Origin: Flavobacterium saccharophilum
Lineage (GTDB): Bacteria > Bacteroidota > Bacteroidia > Flavobacteriales > Flavobacteriaceae
Assembly (NCBI RefSeq): GCF_900142735.1
Contig: NZ_FRBY01000002.1
Span: 62,001 to 126,000 of the forward strand
DNA length: 64,000 nt
Direction: 5' to 3'
Every line of letters begins with the position of its first letter. The first letter of the stretch is position 1. The notes beneath the pieces were generated by a model. The model saw nothing but the letters and a program-made list of their open reading frames with translations, made no database searches and was not told the origin of the DNA. Positions 43,629 through 54,449 of the stretch are shown one piece after another. A program made the translations under genes and the position numbers.

Positions 43629-45032
43629 TTATACTTTTTTTGTGTAGCCTAAAATCTTTAAAACATCGTCAGAAGTCTGTTGTTCTGAGAAAACCTCAGT
43701 GCCAATAATTCCATTTTCATCACGATCTATTAAAATATGTTTTGGCTGAGGAATCAAACAGTGGTGTAAACCTCCGTATCCTCCAATTGTTTCCTGATAC
43801 GCTCCCGTATTAAAGAAACCGATGTACAATGGCTTTTCTTTGTTGTATTTAGGCAGATAAATAGCGTTCATATTTTGTTCTGAGTTGTAATAGTCGTCAC
43901 TATCGCAAGTCAATCCTCCTAACAGAACCCGCTCGTATGTATCATTCCAACGATTAACCGCCAGCATAATAAAACGTTTATTTATAGCCCAAGTATCTGG
44001 CAAAGTGGTAATGAATGACGAATCAATCATGTTCCATTTCTCTCTATCATTTTGTTGTTTTTGATACAAAATCTGATAGATTGCGCCACCGCTTTCACCT
44101 ACTGTAAATGAACCAAACTCTGTAAAAATATTTGGAACATCAACTTCGGCTTCATCACATGCAATTTTAATCTGATTGATAATTTCATCAATCATATATT
44201 GGTAATCATATTCAAATGCAAGAGAGTTTTTAATCGGGAAACCGCCTCCAATGTTCAAACCATCAAGAGTAGGGCATTCCTTTTTAAGTGCAATGTATAC
44301 TTTAATACATTTTACCAACTCATTCCAGTAATATGCTGTATCGTTAATTCCGGTATTGATGAAAAAGTGAAGCATTTTAAGCTCTAATTTATCATTTTCC
44401 TGAATTTGTTTTTTATAAAATGAAACTATGTTTTTATATCCAATACCTAATCTTGACGTATAAAACTCAAATTTAGGTTCTTCCTCAGCTGCAATACGAA
44501 TTCCAATCTTAAATTTACTTTTAATTTCAGCCTGAAGCAAATCTAATTCTTCATAGTTATCAATAATCGGAATAGTGTTTTTATGTCCGTTATTGATTAG
44601 TCTTGCAATGTTGGTAATATATTCATCTCTTTTAAAACCATTACAAATTACATACGTACTCTTGTTGATTTTACCGTTTTCTAACAAATTCTCCACAATA
44701 TTAATGTCAAAAGCAGATGAAGTTTCAACATGAATATTATTTTTAAAAGCTTCATTCATAATATATTCAAAATGAGAGCTTTTTGTACAATAGCAATAGT
44801 AATACTTTGCTTCGTATTTGTTTTTTTCCATTGATTTTCTGAACCAGGCTTTTGCCTTATTGATATTTTCAGAAATTTGTGGTAAGTAGGTGAATTTTAA
44901 TGGGGTACCGTATTGTTCAACCAATTTCATCAAATCGATATTATGAAATTGAAGGTTGTCTTTGTTTAATTTAAATTCCTCTTGTGGAAAGTAGTAAGTC
45001 TGATTAATTAGATCGGAATATTTTGTATTCAT
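43629..45032 (-). CDS. speA: Arginine decarboxylase-like PLP enzyme (alanine-racemase fold)
   Basis: 467 residues, shorter than E. coli SpeA (about 650) but matching the compact form annotated as arginine decarboxylase in Flavobacteria. The PLP Lys lies in YYCYCTKSSHFEYI (about residues 76-89), with HVETSSAFDINIVE after it. GLNIGGGFPIKN carries the phosphate-binding Gly loop and FTEFGSFTVGESGG the late substrate site. It would form agmatine for polyamine synthesis, in step with the DHS-like gene 97 bases downstream. Lysine or diaminopimelate decarboxylation cannot be excluded. Confidence 0.82.
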   Translation of the reverse strand: MNTKYSDLINQTYYFPQEEFKLNKDNLQFHNIDLMKLVEQYGTPLKFTYLPQISENINKAKAWFRKSMEKNKYEAKYYYCYCTKSSHFEYIMNEAFKNNIHVETSSAFDINIVENLLENGKINKSTYVICNGFKRDEYITNIARLINNGHKNTIPIIDNYEELDLLQAEIKSKFKIGIRIAAEEEPKFEFYTSRLGIGYKNIVSFYKKQIQENDKLELKMLHFFINTGINDTAYYWNELVKCIKVYIALKKECPTLDGLNIGGGFPIKNSLAFEYDYQYMIDEIINQIKIACDEAEVDVPNIFTEFGSFTVGESGGAIYQILYQKQQNDREKWNMIDSSFITTLPDTWAINKRFIMLAVNRWNDTYERVLLGGLTCDSDDYYNSEQNMNAIYLPKYNKEKPLYIGFFNTGAYQETIGGYGGLHHCLIPQPKHILIDRDENGIIGTEVFSEQQTSDDVLKILGYTKKV

Positions 45033-45093
45033 TTATTTTTCAATATTTTAAGTTGTAATTTTTAAATTTAGTAAACGGTGCTAAATCTAAAAT

Positions 45094-45273
45094 TCAAACC
45101 CTAATATTGGCAAATACTATCTCTAGTTTTTCATGCTCTGCTTTTGAGAATAAAAACACATCAAAACAAAACGGACTTTTACTATTATAAAAACGGTTCA
45201 ACATTCTTAGTAAAGAACTATTGAGGCGGTTTCTATAAGAACTAAAGTGTCTTTGTTTTTTATTTGTTTTCAT
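45094..45273 (-). CDS. Unannotated 59-residue ORF in the arginine decarboxylase leader region
   Basis: An ATG-started ORF of 59 codons plus stop, MKTNKKQRHFSSYRNRLNSS at the start (basic) and ...FLFSKAEHEKLEIVFANIRV at the end. A perfect -7 element, TACATTTG (minus strand, 45286-45279), ends only 6 bases before the ATG, so the mRNA would be almost leaderless for this ORF. The decarboxylase ATG lies 61 bases after its stop. It may be a small protein, or a leader peptide that senses basic amino acids or polyamines. No family is recognised. Confidence 0.5.
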   Translation of the reverse strand: MKTNKKQRHFSSYRNRLNSSLLRMLNRFYNSKSPFCFDVFLFSKAEHEKLEIVFANIRV

Positions 45274-45278
45274 CGTGG

Positions 45279-45286
45279 CAAATGTA
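45279..45286 (-). promoter_or_regulatory. -7 element upstream of the 59-residue ORF
   Basis: TACATTTG on the minus strand. A TTG about 22 bases upstream is a weak -33 candidate. It would drive the small ORF and the decarboxylase. Confidence 0.5.
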
Positions 45287-45330
45287 AAAAATAATATATA
45301 CCTAAAGCAATGCTTTTGATTAAAAAAAGT

Positions 45331-46398
45331 TTAAGATTTATAATCCTGAAACGCATCTAGAATCAATTTATTTTCAACGGATTGATTAATTTTTATTTTT
45401 CCGATTCCTTCAATCAGGGCAAATTGAATTAATCCATACTCATTTTTTTTGTCATGAATAAGCAATTCTAAAATCGGATCGATGTCATTTTCTTCAATTT
45501 GAACGTCATCGTAAATGTTTTTAAGAGCTGTTTTAATTTCTGCATATTCTTCAGTAGAAATTAAACCTTTATGCAATGAAATATAACTTTCTAAGATCAT
45601 TCCAATTGCGATTGCCTCTCCATGCAATAAAGTTGTTTTAATTTCACTTTCTAAAAAATAACTTTCTATCGCGTGACCTAATGTATGACCAAAATTTAAA
45701 GCTTTACGAATGTTTTTCTCCGTTGGATCCTGAATTACAATATCATTCTTAATCTCAACTGAACGATAAATAAGTTCGTCAAAGTCAGCATAATCAATAG
45801 ATTTTAAATCTAAAAATTGCTTCCAATAGGCTGCATCATATATAAGTCCATGTTTTAGCATTTCTGCCAGTCCAGACCGCATTTCAGCCTGTGATAAGGT
45901 TTCCAGATAATTTGAATCGATTAAAACCATTTGAGGTACATTAATAACGCCAATCTGATTTTTAAGATTTCCTAAGTCAACGCCCGTTTTTCCTCCAACA
46001 GAAGCATCAACCATCGATAATAAAGTAGTTGGGATATTGATGAAGTCAATTCCGCGTTTGAAAGTTGACGCTACAAATCCGCCTAAATCAGTTACTACGC
46101 CACCTCCAAGATTAATTATAAGTGATTTTCTATCAGCACCAAGCTCCGTTAGAACATTCCATATCTGAATACAGGTTTCAATATTTTTGTTGGCTTCTCC
46201 CGCCTCAAATTCAATAATTTCGATATTTAAATCGGTTTCAAGTAAAGGCAAAAATTTAGGTAAGCAATATTCATTTGTTTCATTATCAACTATAATAAAC
46301 AAATTAGAGTATTTATTTTCTTTTAAATGTGTATTTAGTGCTTCGTATGCATTTTGGTTGAAATGTACGAGATAATTATTGGCTTGAATAGATTGCAT
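45331..46398 (-). CDS. aroB: 3-Dehydroquinate synthase
   Basis: 355 residues, normal AroB length; second step of the shikimate pathway. The NAD-binding GGGVVTDLGGFVASTFKRG (about 97-115) and PTTLLSMVDASVGGKTGVD, and the zinc ligands in NFGHTLGHAIES and LLHGEAIAIGM, are all present. The ATG at 46398 is chosen; an upstream in-frame TTG at 46425 would add nine atypical residues. Transcribed alone or as a read-through partner of downstream genes. The shikimate product chorismate also feeds the men genes of this window. Confidence 0.95.
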   Translation of the reverse strand: MQSIQANNYLVHFNQNAYEALNTHLKENKYSNLFIIVDNETNEYCLPKFLPLLETDLNIEIIEFEAGEANKNIETCIQIWNVLTELGADRKSLIINLGGGVVTDLGGFVASTFKRGIDFINIPTTLLSMVDASVGGKTGVDLGNLKNQIGVINVPQMVLIDSNYLETLSQAEMRSGLAEMLKHGLIYDAAYWKQFLDLKSIDYADFDELIYRSVEIKNDIVIQDPTEKNIRKALNFGHTLGHAIESYFLESEIKTTLLHGEAIAIGMILESYISLHKGLISTEEYAEIKTALKNIYDDVQIEENDIDPILELLIHDKKNEYGLIQFALIEGIGKIKINQSVENKLILDAFQDYKS

Positions 46399-46640
46399 AT
46401 TTCTTTTTGGTTTATGAAACCACAAAATACGGCATTTTTAACTAAATAATATTCAAACTTTGTCTATAATTTGTTGTAAAAACGGCTTAAATAAAATGGT
46501 ATTAAATAACGAAATTCTGTTTTGTGGTATTTTTTTGTCATTTTATAAAATGTTGTTTTTGTTAAAGCTTATTTTAGTACTTTAACAGTATTCAACGCAA
46601 AATACGCCCCCTTTTTATAAATAATATTCAAAACTCTCTC

Positions 46641-46648
46641 TATATTTG
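46641..46648 (+). promoter_or_regulatory. -7 element upstream of proline dehydrogenase
   Basis: TATATTTG, a perfect TAnnTTTG match, 18 bases before the ATG at 46666. Confidence 0.55.
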
Positions 46649-46665
46649 CACAAAAAACAACCTAA

Positions 46666-47835
46666 ATGGAAAAAATATTCGATAACACTCAAGTAGCATT
46701 CTCGCTTAAAAGTGATACTGAACTTGACAGAGCTTATTTTCTTTTTAAAATGATTGACAGTGAACCTTTGGTAAGAATTGGAACTGCTGTAACTAATTTT
46801 GCAATTAAAGCGCACCTTCCGGTTGAAGGATTGATTCGTGCAACGGTTTTTGATCATTTTTGTGGAGGAATAAATGAAGATGATTGTATAACTGTAGTAG
46901 ATAAAATGTTTACAAAAGGCGTTTCATCTGTTTTAGATTATTCAGTTGAAGGAAAAGAAGAAGAAGCTCAATTTGATGCAGCTTTAGAAATGACTTTAAA
47001 AACAATCGAATTTGCTAAAGAACGTTTAGCAATTCCGTTTGCCGTTTTCAAACCAACAGGTTTAGGTCGTTTTGAATTATATGAAAAATTAGGCGAAAAG
47101 CAAACTTTAAACCCAACAGAACAAGCAGAGTGGGATAGAGTAGTGGCGCGTTTTGATAAAGTTTGTAGTGAAGCACACAAAAAAGATGTTGCTTTATTAA
47201 TTGACGGTGAAGAAAGTTGGATGCAGGATGCTGCTGATGATTTAGTTACCGATATGATGCGTAAATACAACAAGGAGAAAGCAATTGTTTTCAATACCTT
47301 GCAAATGTACCGTTGGGATCGTTTGGACTATTTAAAAAGATTACATGAAATTGCAAAAGCGGAAGGCTTTTTCATTGGAATGAAACTAGTTCGTGGTGCT
47401 TACATGGAAAAAGAAAACAAAAGAGCGGAAGAGAAAAATTATGTTTCGCCTATTTGTGTATCTAAAGAAGCGACTGACGTAAACTATGATGAAGCTGTTC
47501 ATTATATGTTAGATCATTTAGAAACAATGTCAATTTTTGCAGGAACTCACAATGAATTAAGTTCTTATAAATTGATGGAGATGATGCAACAAAGAGGAAT
47601 TGCAAAAAACGATCAAAGAATTTGGTTTGGACAATTATACGGAATGAGTGATAACATCAGTTATAACCTGGCTGAAAATGGCTATAATGTTGCTAAATAT
47701 TTACCATTTGGACCAGTAAAAGATGTTATGCCATACTTAATTCGTCGTGCTGAAGAAAATACTTCTGTGGCCGGGCAAACAAGCCGTGAATTATCAATGA
47801 TTAAAGCAGAACGCAAGAGAAGAAAAGGGAAATAA
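46666..47835 (+). CDS. Proline dehydrogenase (FAD)
   Basis: 389 residues, a stand-alone PutA-type (beta/alpha)8 barrel that oxidises proline to pyrroline-5-carboxylate and passes electrons to the quinone pool. The FAD/substrate region is in FKPTGLGRFELYEKL, MKLVRGAYMEKE and FAGTHNE. The C-terminal motif FGPVKDVMPYLIRRAEEN with paired Arg residues binds the proline carboxylate. The P5C dehydrogenase is not adjacent. It uses menaquinone, which the men genes here would supply. Confidence 0.92.
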   Translation: MEKIFDNTQVAFSLKSDTELDRAYFLFKMIDSEPLVRIGTAVTNFAIKAHLPVEGLIRATVFDHFCGGINEDDCITVVDKMFTKGVSSVLDYSVEGKEEEAQFDAALEMTLKTIEFAKERLAIPFAVFKPTGLGRFELYEKLGEKQTLNPTEQAEWDRVVARFDKVCSEAHKKDVALLIDGEESWMQDAADDLVTDMMRKYNKEKAIVFNTLQMYRWDRLDYLKRLHEIAKAEGFFIGMKLVRGAYMEKENKRAEEKNYVSPICVSKEATDVNYDEAVHYMLDHLETMSIFAGTHNELSSYKLMEMMQQRGIAKNDQRIWFGQLYGMSDNISYNLAENGYNVAKYLPFGPVKDVMPYLIRRAEENTSVAGQTSRELSMIKAERKRRKGK

Positions 47836-47857
47836 ATAAGTAAATTTCCAACAAATA

Positions 47858-47902
47858 AAAAATCCAAATTCCAATTGTTACGATTGGAATTTGGATTTTT
47901 TT
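47858..47902. terminator. Bidirectional terminator between proline dehydrogenase and porin genes
   Basis: An 18-base perfect inverted repeat (47858-47875 with 47883-47900, core AATCCAAATTCCAAT), 7-base loop, T-run on the right and A-run on the left. Confidence 0.85.
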
Positions 47903-47922
47903 ATTGGAATTTTATCTAATTT

Positions 47923-49230
47923 TTAAAAAGAAACCTGGCATTGTAAAACGACCATTCCTAAACGATCACTTTGTTTATATTCACCAACTAGCGTTTTATC
48001 AAAAACAGCTCTGTTTTGGTAGTTCAAACTGATTTTTGGACCAAAAGTACCAGTCGTATAATAATTTGCTCCCAATTCATACATTGTCATTGGCACGTCT
48101 AAAGCTTCTAAATCAGCAATTTGAGTCGCCAAATAAGGCTGAAAACGTCCTTTCTTTTCCTGATTGTCTGATTTTGCAAATAAATAACCCAATTGAGCAT
48201 AATAGATGTTTCCGGTACCTACACCAATAAAACCAGCTCCGGATCCATTAATTAAATTTCCGTCTCCAACAGCAGGATTTGGTGTTGAAACAGATTGAAT
48301 ATAGTTTTTACCATAATCACAATTATTAAAAGAAGCATAAGCTGTTATAGCATTACCTTTTTCACTTAACGGACTATCATAAAAGACATCAAAACCTAAA
48401 ACTTTCATGTCATCATATGCAATTGTTGCGTCCGGAGTCAGGTGCCACATTGCTTTTGCCTGAGTTAAATAGCCCAATGCCAAATTAAAAACTTTTTTTG
48501 TTCCTAAATAAGTTCCTTTATGGTAAGCGTCTTCCAATGATTCTTTATCTAAAAAAGAATAGGTTAGAATTCCGGAATATTGGGCTCTTGGCGTTTCTGT
48601 ACTTACTGTGGAATTCAGGCCTAAATTATTTGTTGAATTTCTATATGGATTCGTAATTGCTGCACGGTAATTGAATTTTCCTAAATCTCCCTTTGCGTAA
48701 ATACTTAAATTTCTATTTCCGAAAGTGGATGATGTATTGATAAACTGCTGATACATTGGCGTGTCTAAAGGAAGTTGAGAAGAAGAACTATTTGCTGAAT
48801 AACGTGTTGTCCCTGCTCCCCAAGCTGTTAATCCACCACCAATATGAAGACTTTTGTTAAAATGATATTCTCCTAAAGCGTCCATAACAGAAAGTGGGGC
48901 ATTTGAAGGTCCGCTATTTTGTGTAAAATTGATGTTGTTCTGACCAAACTGCAAATGGAAAAAGATATTTTCTGTTAGCATTCCCATTGCCTGTAAACGC
49001 AATCTTCTAATTACAATATCGTATGTGTCATCAACTTCATTTGAACCGATTTTACTTCCTGCGTTCAATTCAGCATAACGTCCCCAAACCTGAAGATTCA
49101 TTCCGAATTTAATGTATTGAGATCCGTCTTTGGAGATGTTGACTACATTAAAAGGCTTGTCTTGTGCAAGAACATTAATAGTATTTAGAGCAATAAATAA
49201 TAAAATCAGAATAATTCGTAAATGTGGCAT
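47923..49230 (-). CDS. Outer-membrane porin-like beta-barrel protein (OprO/P type)
   Basis: 435 residues. A signal peptide (1-22, ending VLAQ) is followed by alternating amphipathic strands and a C-terminal aromatic residue (QCQVSF), typical of an outer-membrane barrel. The N-terminal FGMNLQVWGRYAELN, RRLRLQAMGMLTENIFFHLQ and GQNNINF recall phosphate-selective porins O/P. The specificity is unknown. It is the only gene between the terminator at 47858 and the ABC exporter on the same strand, 40 bases away. Confidence 0.8.
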   Translation of the reverse strand: MPHLRIILILLFIALNTINVLAQDKPFNVVNISKDGSQYIKFGMNLQVWGRYAELNAGSKIGSNEVDDTYDIVIRRLRLQAMGMLTENIFFHLQFGQNNINFTQNSGPSNAPLSVMDALGEYHFNKSLHIGGGLTAWGAGTTRYSANSSSSQLPLDTPMYQQFINTSSTFGNRNLSIYAKGDLGKFNYRAAITNPYRNSTNNLGLNSTVSTETPRAQYSGILTYSFLDKESLEDAYHKGTYLGTKKVFNLALGYLTQAKAMWHLTPDATIAYDDMKVLGFDVFYDSPLSEKGNAITAYASFNNCDYGKNYIQSVSTPNPAVGDGNLINGSGAGFIGVGTGNIYYAQLGYLFAKSDNQEKKGRFQPYLATQIADLEALDVPMTMYELGANYYTTGTFGPKISLNYQNRAVFDKTLVGEYKQSDRLGMVVLQCQVSF

Positions 49231-49270
49231 TTCAATAATTTAAAAGGTAGTTAATATTATTTTTTATTAA

Positions 49271-51061
49271 TTAAGAATTACTAAACTGAAGATTGCTAAG
49301 GTTTTTATAAATACCATTTTCAAGGTTTATAAGTTCCTGATGTGTTCCTTCTTCCGTAATTTTTCCGTTATCTAAAACTAAAATTTTATCAGCGTTTCTA
49401 ATAGTCGAAAGACGGTGCGCAATAATAATACTTGTTCTTCCTTCCATCAATACTTCTAAAGCTTCCTGAACTAATTTTTCACTTTCGCTATCCAAAGATG
49501 AAGTTGCTTCGTCTAAAATTAAAATACTTGGGTTTTTAAGTAATGCTCTCGCGATTGCAATACGCTGACGTTGTCCACCAGATAATTTTACTCCGCGTTC
49601 TCCAACCAACGTCTCAAATTTTTCAGGAAAACCTTCCACAAAATTCAAAGCATTTGCCTGTTTTGCAGCCAGCATAATCTCTTCATCTGTCGCATTTGGT
49701 TTTCCGTATGCGATGTTTTCTCTAATTGTTCCTCCAAATAAAATAACATCCTGCGGAACAATACTCATGTTTCCGCGAAGATTTTCTAAGTCGTAATCGT
49801 AAATGTTTTTTCCATCCACCAGAATCTCACCAGAAGTTATATCGTAAAAACGTAGTAATAAAGAAGAAATAGTTGATTTTCCTGCACCACTTGGGCCTAC
49901 AATCGCTATTTTCTGACCGAATTCAGCATTGAAATTTACATTTTTTAAAACTTCAACTTCCTTGCGGGAAGGGTAACTAAAAGCTACATTTTTGAAAGAG
50001 ACAGTACCTTTAATTTTTTCAATAGGTGTTGTTTTTGGATTTGCATTGATTGCTTCCGGAGTTTCTTCTAATAATTCAAAAACACGTTCTGTTGCTCCAA
50101 CTGCTTTTTGAATTTGAGCATACATCTCGGCAATTCCACCAAAAGAAGCACCAATAAAAGTGGTATAAAGAACGAATGAAATTAAATCACCCACACCTTC
50201 AACTTCTCCTTTTATCGTCAATGTAATTCCGTACCAAACAACGGCAACTACGCATCCGAAAAGACATAAAATGATAAACGAAGCAAAGTAACCTCTATAC
50301 TGACCGCCTTTAATAGCGATTTTTACAATCTCTTTTATCTTATTTTTATAACGTTGAATTTCATACCATTCATTAGCAAAAGCTTTAACGTTGCTGATTC
50401 CTTGTAAAGTTTCTTCAACAATCACCTGACTTTCTGCTACTTTATCTTGTGTTTTTTTGCCGTATTTACGAATAAATCTACCAAAAATAACGGCTGCAAC
50501 GGCCACAATCGGAACAATAGCCAACATCATTAAAGTCAATTTCGGGCTAATGTTTCCTAAAATGACAAAACCTCCGACAATTAATATAAACTGACGTAAA
50601 AATTCGGCAATTGTAGTAGTAAAAGTGTCCTGTAATTGTGAAATATCAGCGCTAATACGGCTGTTTAATTCTCCGACACGTTTTTGAGAATAAAACCCCA
50701 TTGGCAGTTTTACCAGGTTCTCATATAAGGCAAAACGAATATTTGAAAGTGAGTTTTCAGTAAAATTTACAAATAGAGAAATTCTAAAGAAGGAAAAGAT
50801 AGCCTGCAGTGTTAGAATTACCATAAGTCCAACAGCAATTTCATTTGCCCTGCTTAAATCTTTATTAGTAACACAGTCAACAAGCATTCCCATTAATTTA
50901 GGGAAGGCGAGGGCAGTGGCACTAGTTAACAGGAGGAAAATTAAGCCAAGGAAAAACTTCCATTTGTGGCCTTTACCATATTTAAAAATTCGGATTGCTT
51001 TTTGAAGGGAGTTAGAGTCTAATTTAGCTTTAGGTAAATCGTTTTCTTGAAATCTAGCCAT
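49271..51061 (-). CDS. ABC exporter, MsbA-like (fused membrane and ATPase domains)
   Basis: 596 residues. Six membrane helices in 1-330 form a type-1 exporter domain (GFYSQKRVGELNSRISAD). The ATPase covers about 350-590: Walker A GPSGAGKS near 390, signature LSGGQRQR near 491, Walker B ILILDEATS and H-loop IIAHRLSTI. Homodimers of this type flip lipids or export drugs and peptides; MsbA-type lipid transport is the common annotation but the substrate is unknown. Upstream of the porin-like gene on the same strand. Confidence 0.92.
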   Translation of the reverse strand: MARFQENDLPKAKLDSNSLQKAIRIFKYGKGHKWKFFLGLIFLLLTSATALAFPKLMGMLVDCVTNKDLSRANEIAVGLMVILTLQAIFSFFRISLFVNFTENSLSNIRFALYENLVKLPMGFYSQKRVGELNSRISADISQLQDTFTTTIAEFLRQFILIVGGFVILGNISPKLTLMMLAIVPIVAVAAVIFGRFIRKYGKKTQDKVAESQVIVEETLQGISNVKAFANEWYEIQRYKNKIKEIVKIAIKGGQYRGYFASFIILCLFGCVVAVVWYGITLTIKGEVEGVGDLISFVLYTTFIGASFGGIAEMYAQIQKAVGATERVFELLEETPEAINANPKTTPIEKIKGTVSFKNVAFSYPSRKEVEVLKNVNFNAEFGQKIAIVGPSGAGKSTISSLLLRFYDITSGEILVDGKNIYDYDLENLRGNMSIVPQDVILFGGTIRENIAYGKPNATDEEIMLAAKQANALNFVEGFPEKFETLVGERGVKLSGGQRQRIAIARALLKNPSILILDEATSSLDSESEKLVQEALEVLMEGRTSIIIAHRLSTIRNADKILVLDNGKITEEGTHQELINLENGIYKNLSNLQFSNS

Positions 51062-51258
51062 TTGAGTATACTATTAAGGTATGCAAATGTAAGACTCTAA
51101 CTAGTGAATACAAAAGAATATTCTAAATTACCTTTTGACATTTCGATTTTTAACTAAATAATAAGAAAGCGCCAATTTTTATTTCCTTTTTAAGAAGCTG
51201 AAAAATAGCCTAGTAAATAAAAACATTAAAAAATAATTGATTTTTTTTCTAAAAACAC

Positions 51259-51288
51259 TTGCAAATACGAATTCTAGCTGTATATTTG
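51259..51288 (+). promoter_or_regulatory. Promoter of tRNA-Val
   Basis: TTG at 51259-51261, a 19-base spacer and TATATTTG at 51281-51288. Transcription would start about 30 bases before the tRNA. Confidence 0.75.
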
Positions 51289-51325
51289 CACTCGCAATCA
51301 CACACGATAGCAACCTAGTAAAATA

Positions 51326-51400
51326 GGGCGATTAGCTCAGCTGGTTCAGAGCACCTCGTTTACACCGAGGGGGTCGGGGGTTCGAACCCCTCATCGCCCA
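51326..51400 (+). tRNA. tRNA-Val (anticodon TAC)
   Basis: A full cloverleaf of 75 bases. Acceptor GGGCGAT pairs with ATCGCCC (51393-51399), discriminator A; D arm GCTC/GAGC. The anticodon stem CCTCG/CGAGG has loop TTTACAC, giving anticodon TAC (Val, GUA). The T arm contains GGTTCGAACC. CCA is not encoded. A terminator follows directly. The only tRNA seen in the window. Confidence 0.97.
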
Positions 51401-51405
51401 CAAAG

Positions 51406-51437
51406 AAACTCCTTAAGAAATTAAGGAGTTTTTTTAT
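51406..51437 (+). terminator. Terminator of tRNA-Val; first member of a direct-repeat series
   Basis: AAACTCCTTAA (51406-51416) pairs with TTAAGGAGTTT (51421-51431) and a T-run follows. The sequence 51406-51440 returns with few changes at 54477-54512 and partly at 56276-56306. Confidence 0.85.
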
Positions 51438-51484
51438 GTCAAAAAGTAGTTTATTTTGTTCCTCAGAATTGATTAAATCATTTA

Positions 51485-52078
51485 TTATCCCATAATTTTT
51501 TCTAAATGTTTAGGGTATCGCACTAAATCATTAGCAATATCACCATCTTTAAAAATATCAAAAGAGTTATACCCTTTTAGAATTTCTACACCACAAAAAC
51601 GATAATTACTTGTAATATTTAAAAATAAATCTTCTGTTCCTTTTCCTTGCATTAGAGACTGCTGAGGATTGTCAAAACTTTCAGCGGGAGCATTAAAAGT
51701 AGCAGAAATCATAAATTTTTTTCCTTGCATTTTTCCACCTGTCCCATATTGTTTGGTTAAATCTTCTCTGGTTCTACCATCTCCTGAAAGAAACTTTTGA
51801 CTATGTAATCCGCTATTGAAAACTTCATCTACATATTTTTTATAAATCCACGGCGTACCAAACCAATTAACAGGTGTTTGAAGAATTATAATATCAGCTT
51901 GGAGATGTTTTTCTACTTCTTCATCTGCGTCGTAGCCGTCTTCTACTTTCGTTTCTAAAATTTCATAATTTTTTGATTCAAAAAAATCTTTAGCTTTTTG
52001 GCTAAAAGCATCGTTTAATAATCCTTCTGACCAATTAGGATACGTTAAATGTGTATTGATCAATAATACCTTTTTCAT
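51485..52078 (-). CDS. mdaB: NAD(P)H-dependent flavodoxin-fold oxidoreductase, MdaB-like
   Basis: 197 residues. The MdaB/quinone-reductase group of the flavodoxin-fold family is indicated by LLINTHLTYPNWSEG at the start, LQADIIILQTPVNWFGTPW and VLINTH-type FMN/FAD phosphate contacts. Such enzymes reduce quinones by two electrons and protect against redox cycling. The gene is 27 bases downstream of an aldo/keto reductase, and both lie downstream of an AraC regulator, so the trio looks like an inducible detoxification module. Confidence 0.88.
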   Translation of the reverse strand: MKKVLLINTHLTYPNWSEGLLNDAFSQKAKDFFESKNYEILETKVEDGYDADEEVEKHLQADIIILQTPVNWFGTPWIYKKYVDEVFNSGLHSQKFLSGDGRTREDLTKQYGTGGKMQGKKFMISATFNAPAESFDNPQQSLMQGKGTEDLFLNITSNYRFCGVEILKGYNSFDIFKDGDIANDLVRYPKHLEKIMG

Positions 52079-52105
52079 CTTTATTAAAATTTCTTGATTT
52101 TGTAA

Positions 52106-53341
<1,236 letters not shown>

Positions 53342-53356
<15 letters not shown>

Positions 53357-54223
53357 ATTATTGATTTGGACAAGTTGTAATCGGTATTCTTTTGGTGTGA
53401 GATTAACTTGTTTTTTGAAAAACTTTGAAAAATAATTGGGGTATTCAAAACCTAATTCATAAGCTACTTCTGCAGTTTTCATTTGAGGATTTTGTTCCAA
53501 AAGCTCTTTCGCTTTCCTGATAACAAATTCATGAATAGTTTCAAGTGTAGATTTTTTAGTAAAATGTTTTACAATATCACCCAAATAATTAGCGGTTAGT
53601 CCTAATTTATCAGCAAAATATTGAACATTCGGAATTTGAGAGACAGGTTGATTGTAATAATCAATTAAACTTTGTTGAAATTCGGATATGATGCGATTAT
53701 ATTGTTTTGGATCTGTTGAAAACTGTCTTTTGTAAAATGCTTCAACTAATGAAACCAAAACATTAACATAGGAAAGTAGAACGGCAAAATGTTTTTTATC
53801 GCTTTCGTAATATTTTATCATTAATTTAAAAACCAGATTAATCTCTTGTATTTCTTCTTCTGTCAAATATAATGCCTCGTGTTGTCCATAGTCCAAATAG
53901 GTTTTGAATAAAAAACGGTTTTCCTCAATTATTTTTTTGGAAAGCTGTAAATACATTCCAGTATATGTTGGTTCAACATCCCAGCCTGTAGTCAAAATTA
54001 ACTCAGGACTATTGAAAAATACAGCATTAATTGGTTTCTCTGTAGGTGTAATTTTATTCTTAAAATTTATTTTGATTGAAATTCTGTAAAAATCAACCAT
54101 TACAGCTTCTGATTTCAAAAGCATGTTTGGCGGGTCGTAGTATCCAACGTAAATGTCGTTGTCCAATGGTTTATTCAAACCAATGTAATCATTGTACGAT
54201 TTGAAGTCTCTAAAAAATTTCAT
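53342..54223 (-). CDS. AraC-family transcriptional regulator
   Basis: 293 residues. The C-terminal 95 residues form the double HTH of AraC/XylS proteins (VQYFADKLGLTANYLGDIVKHF, then KTAEVAYELGFEYPNYFSKFFKK). The N-terminal half is a cupin-like sensor domain (FRDFKSYNDYIGLNKPLDND). It is divergent from a long gap and upstream of an aldo/keto reductase and MdaB on the same strand, which are its most likely targets. The inducer is unknown. Confidence 0.92.
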
Positions 54224-54449
54224 TAGTAGTGTGTTTTTTGATTCTGTGGAAAACTTCAGATCAATTGTTTGTAGACATTAAAATTGCAGTAATGAAAACA
54301 ATTATTATGTCTTTATGCCAGAAATTAGATTCTGATTAGGCTAATATAAGAAATATCTTTGCGATAACTAGCTTATGGTCTCAAGGTAAGTACATGCTTA
54401 AATAAATTATTTTATCGAAATTTTATTCAAATCAGGCAAAAAATGATTC

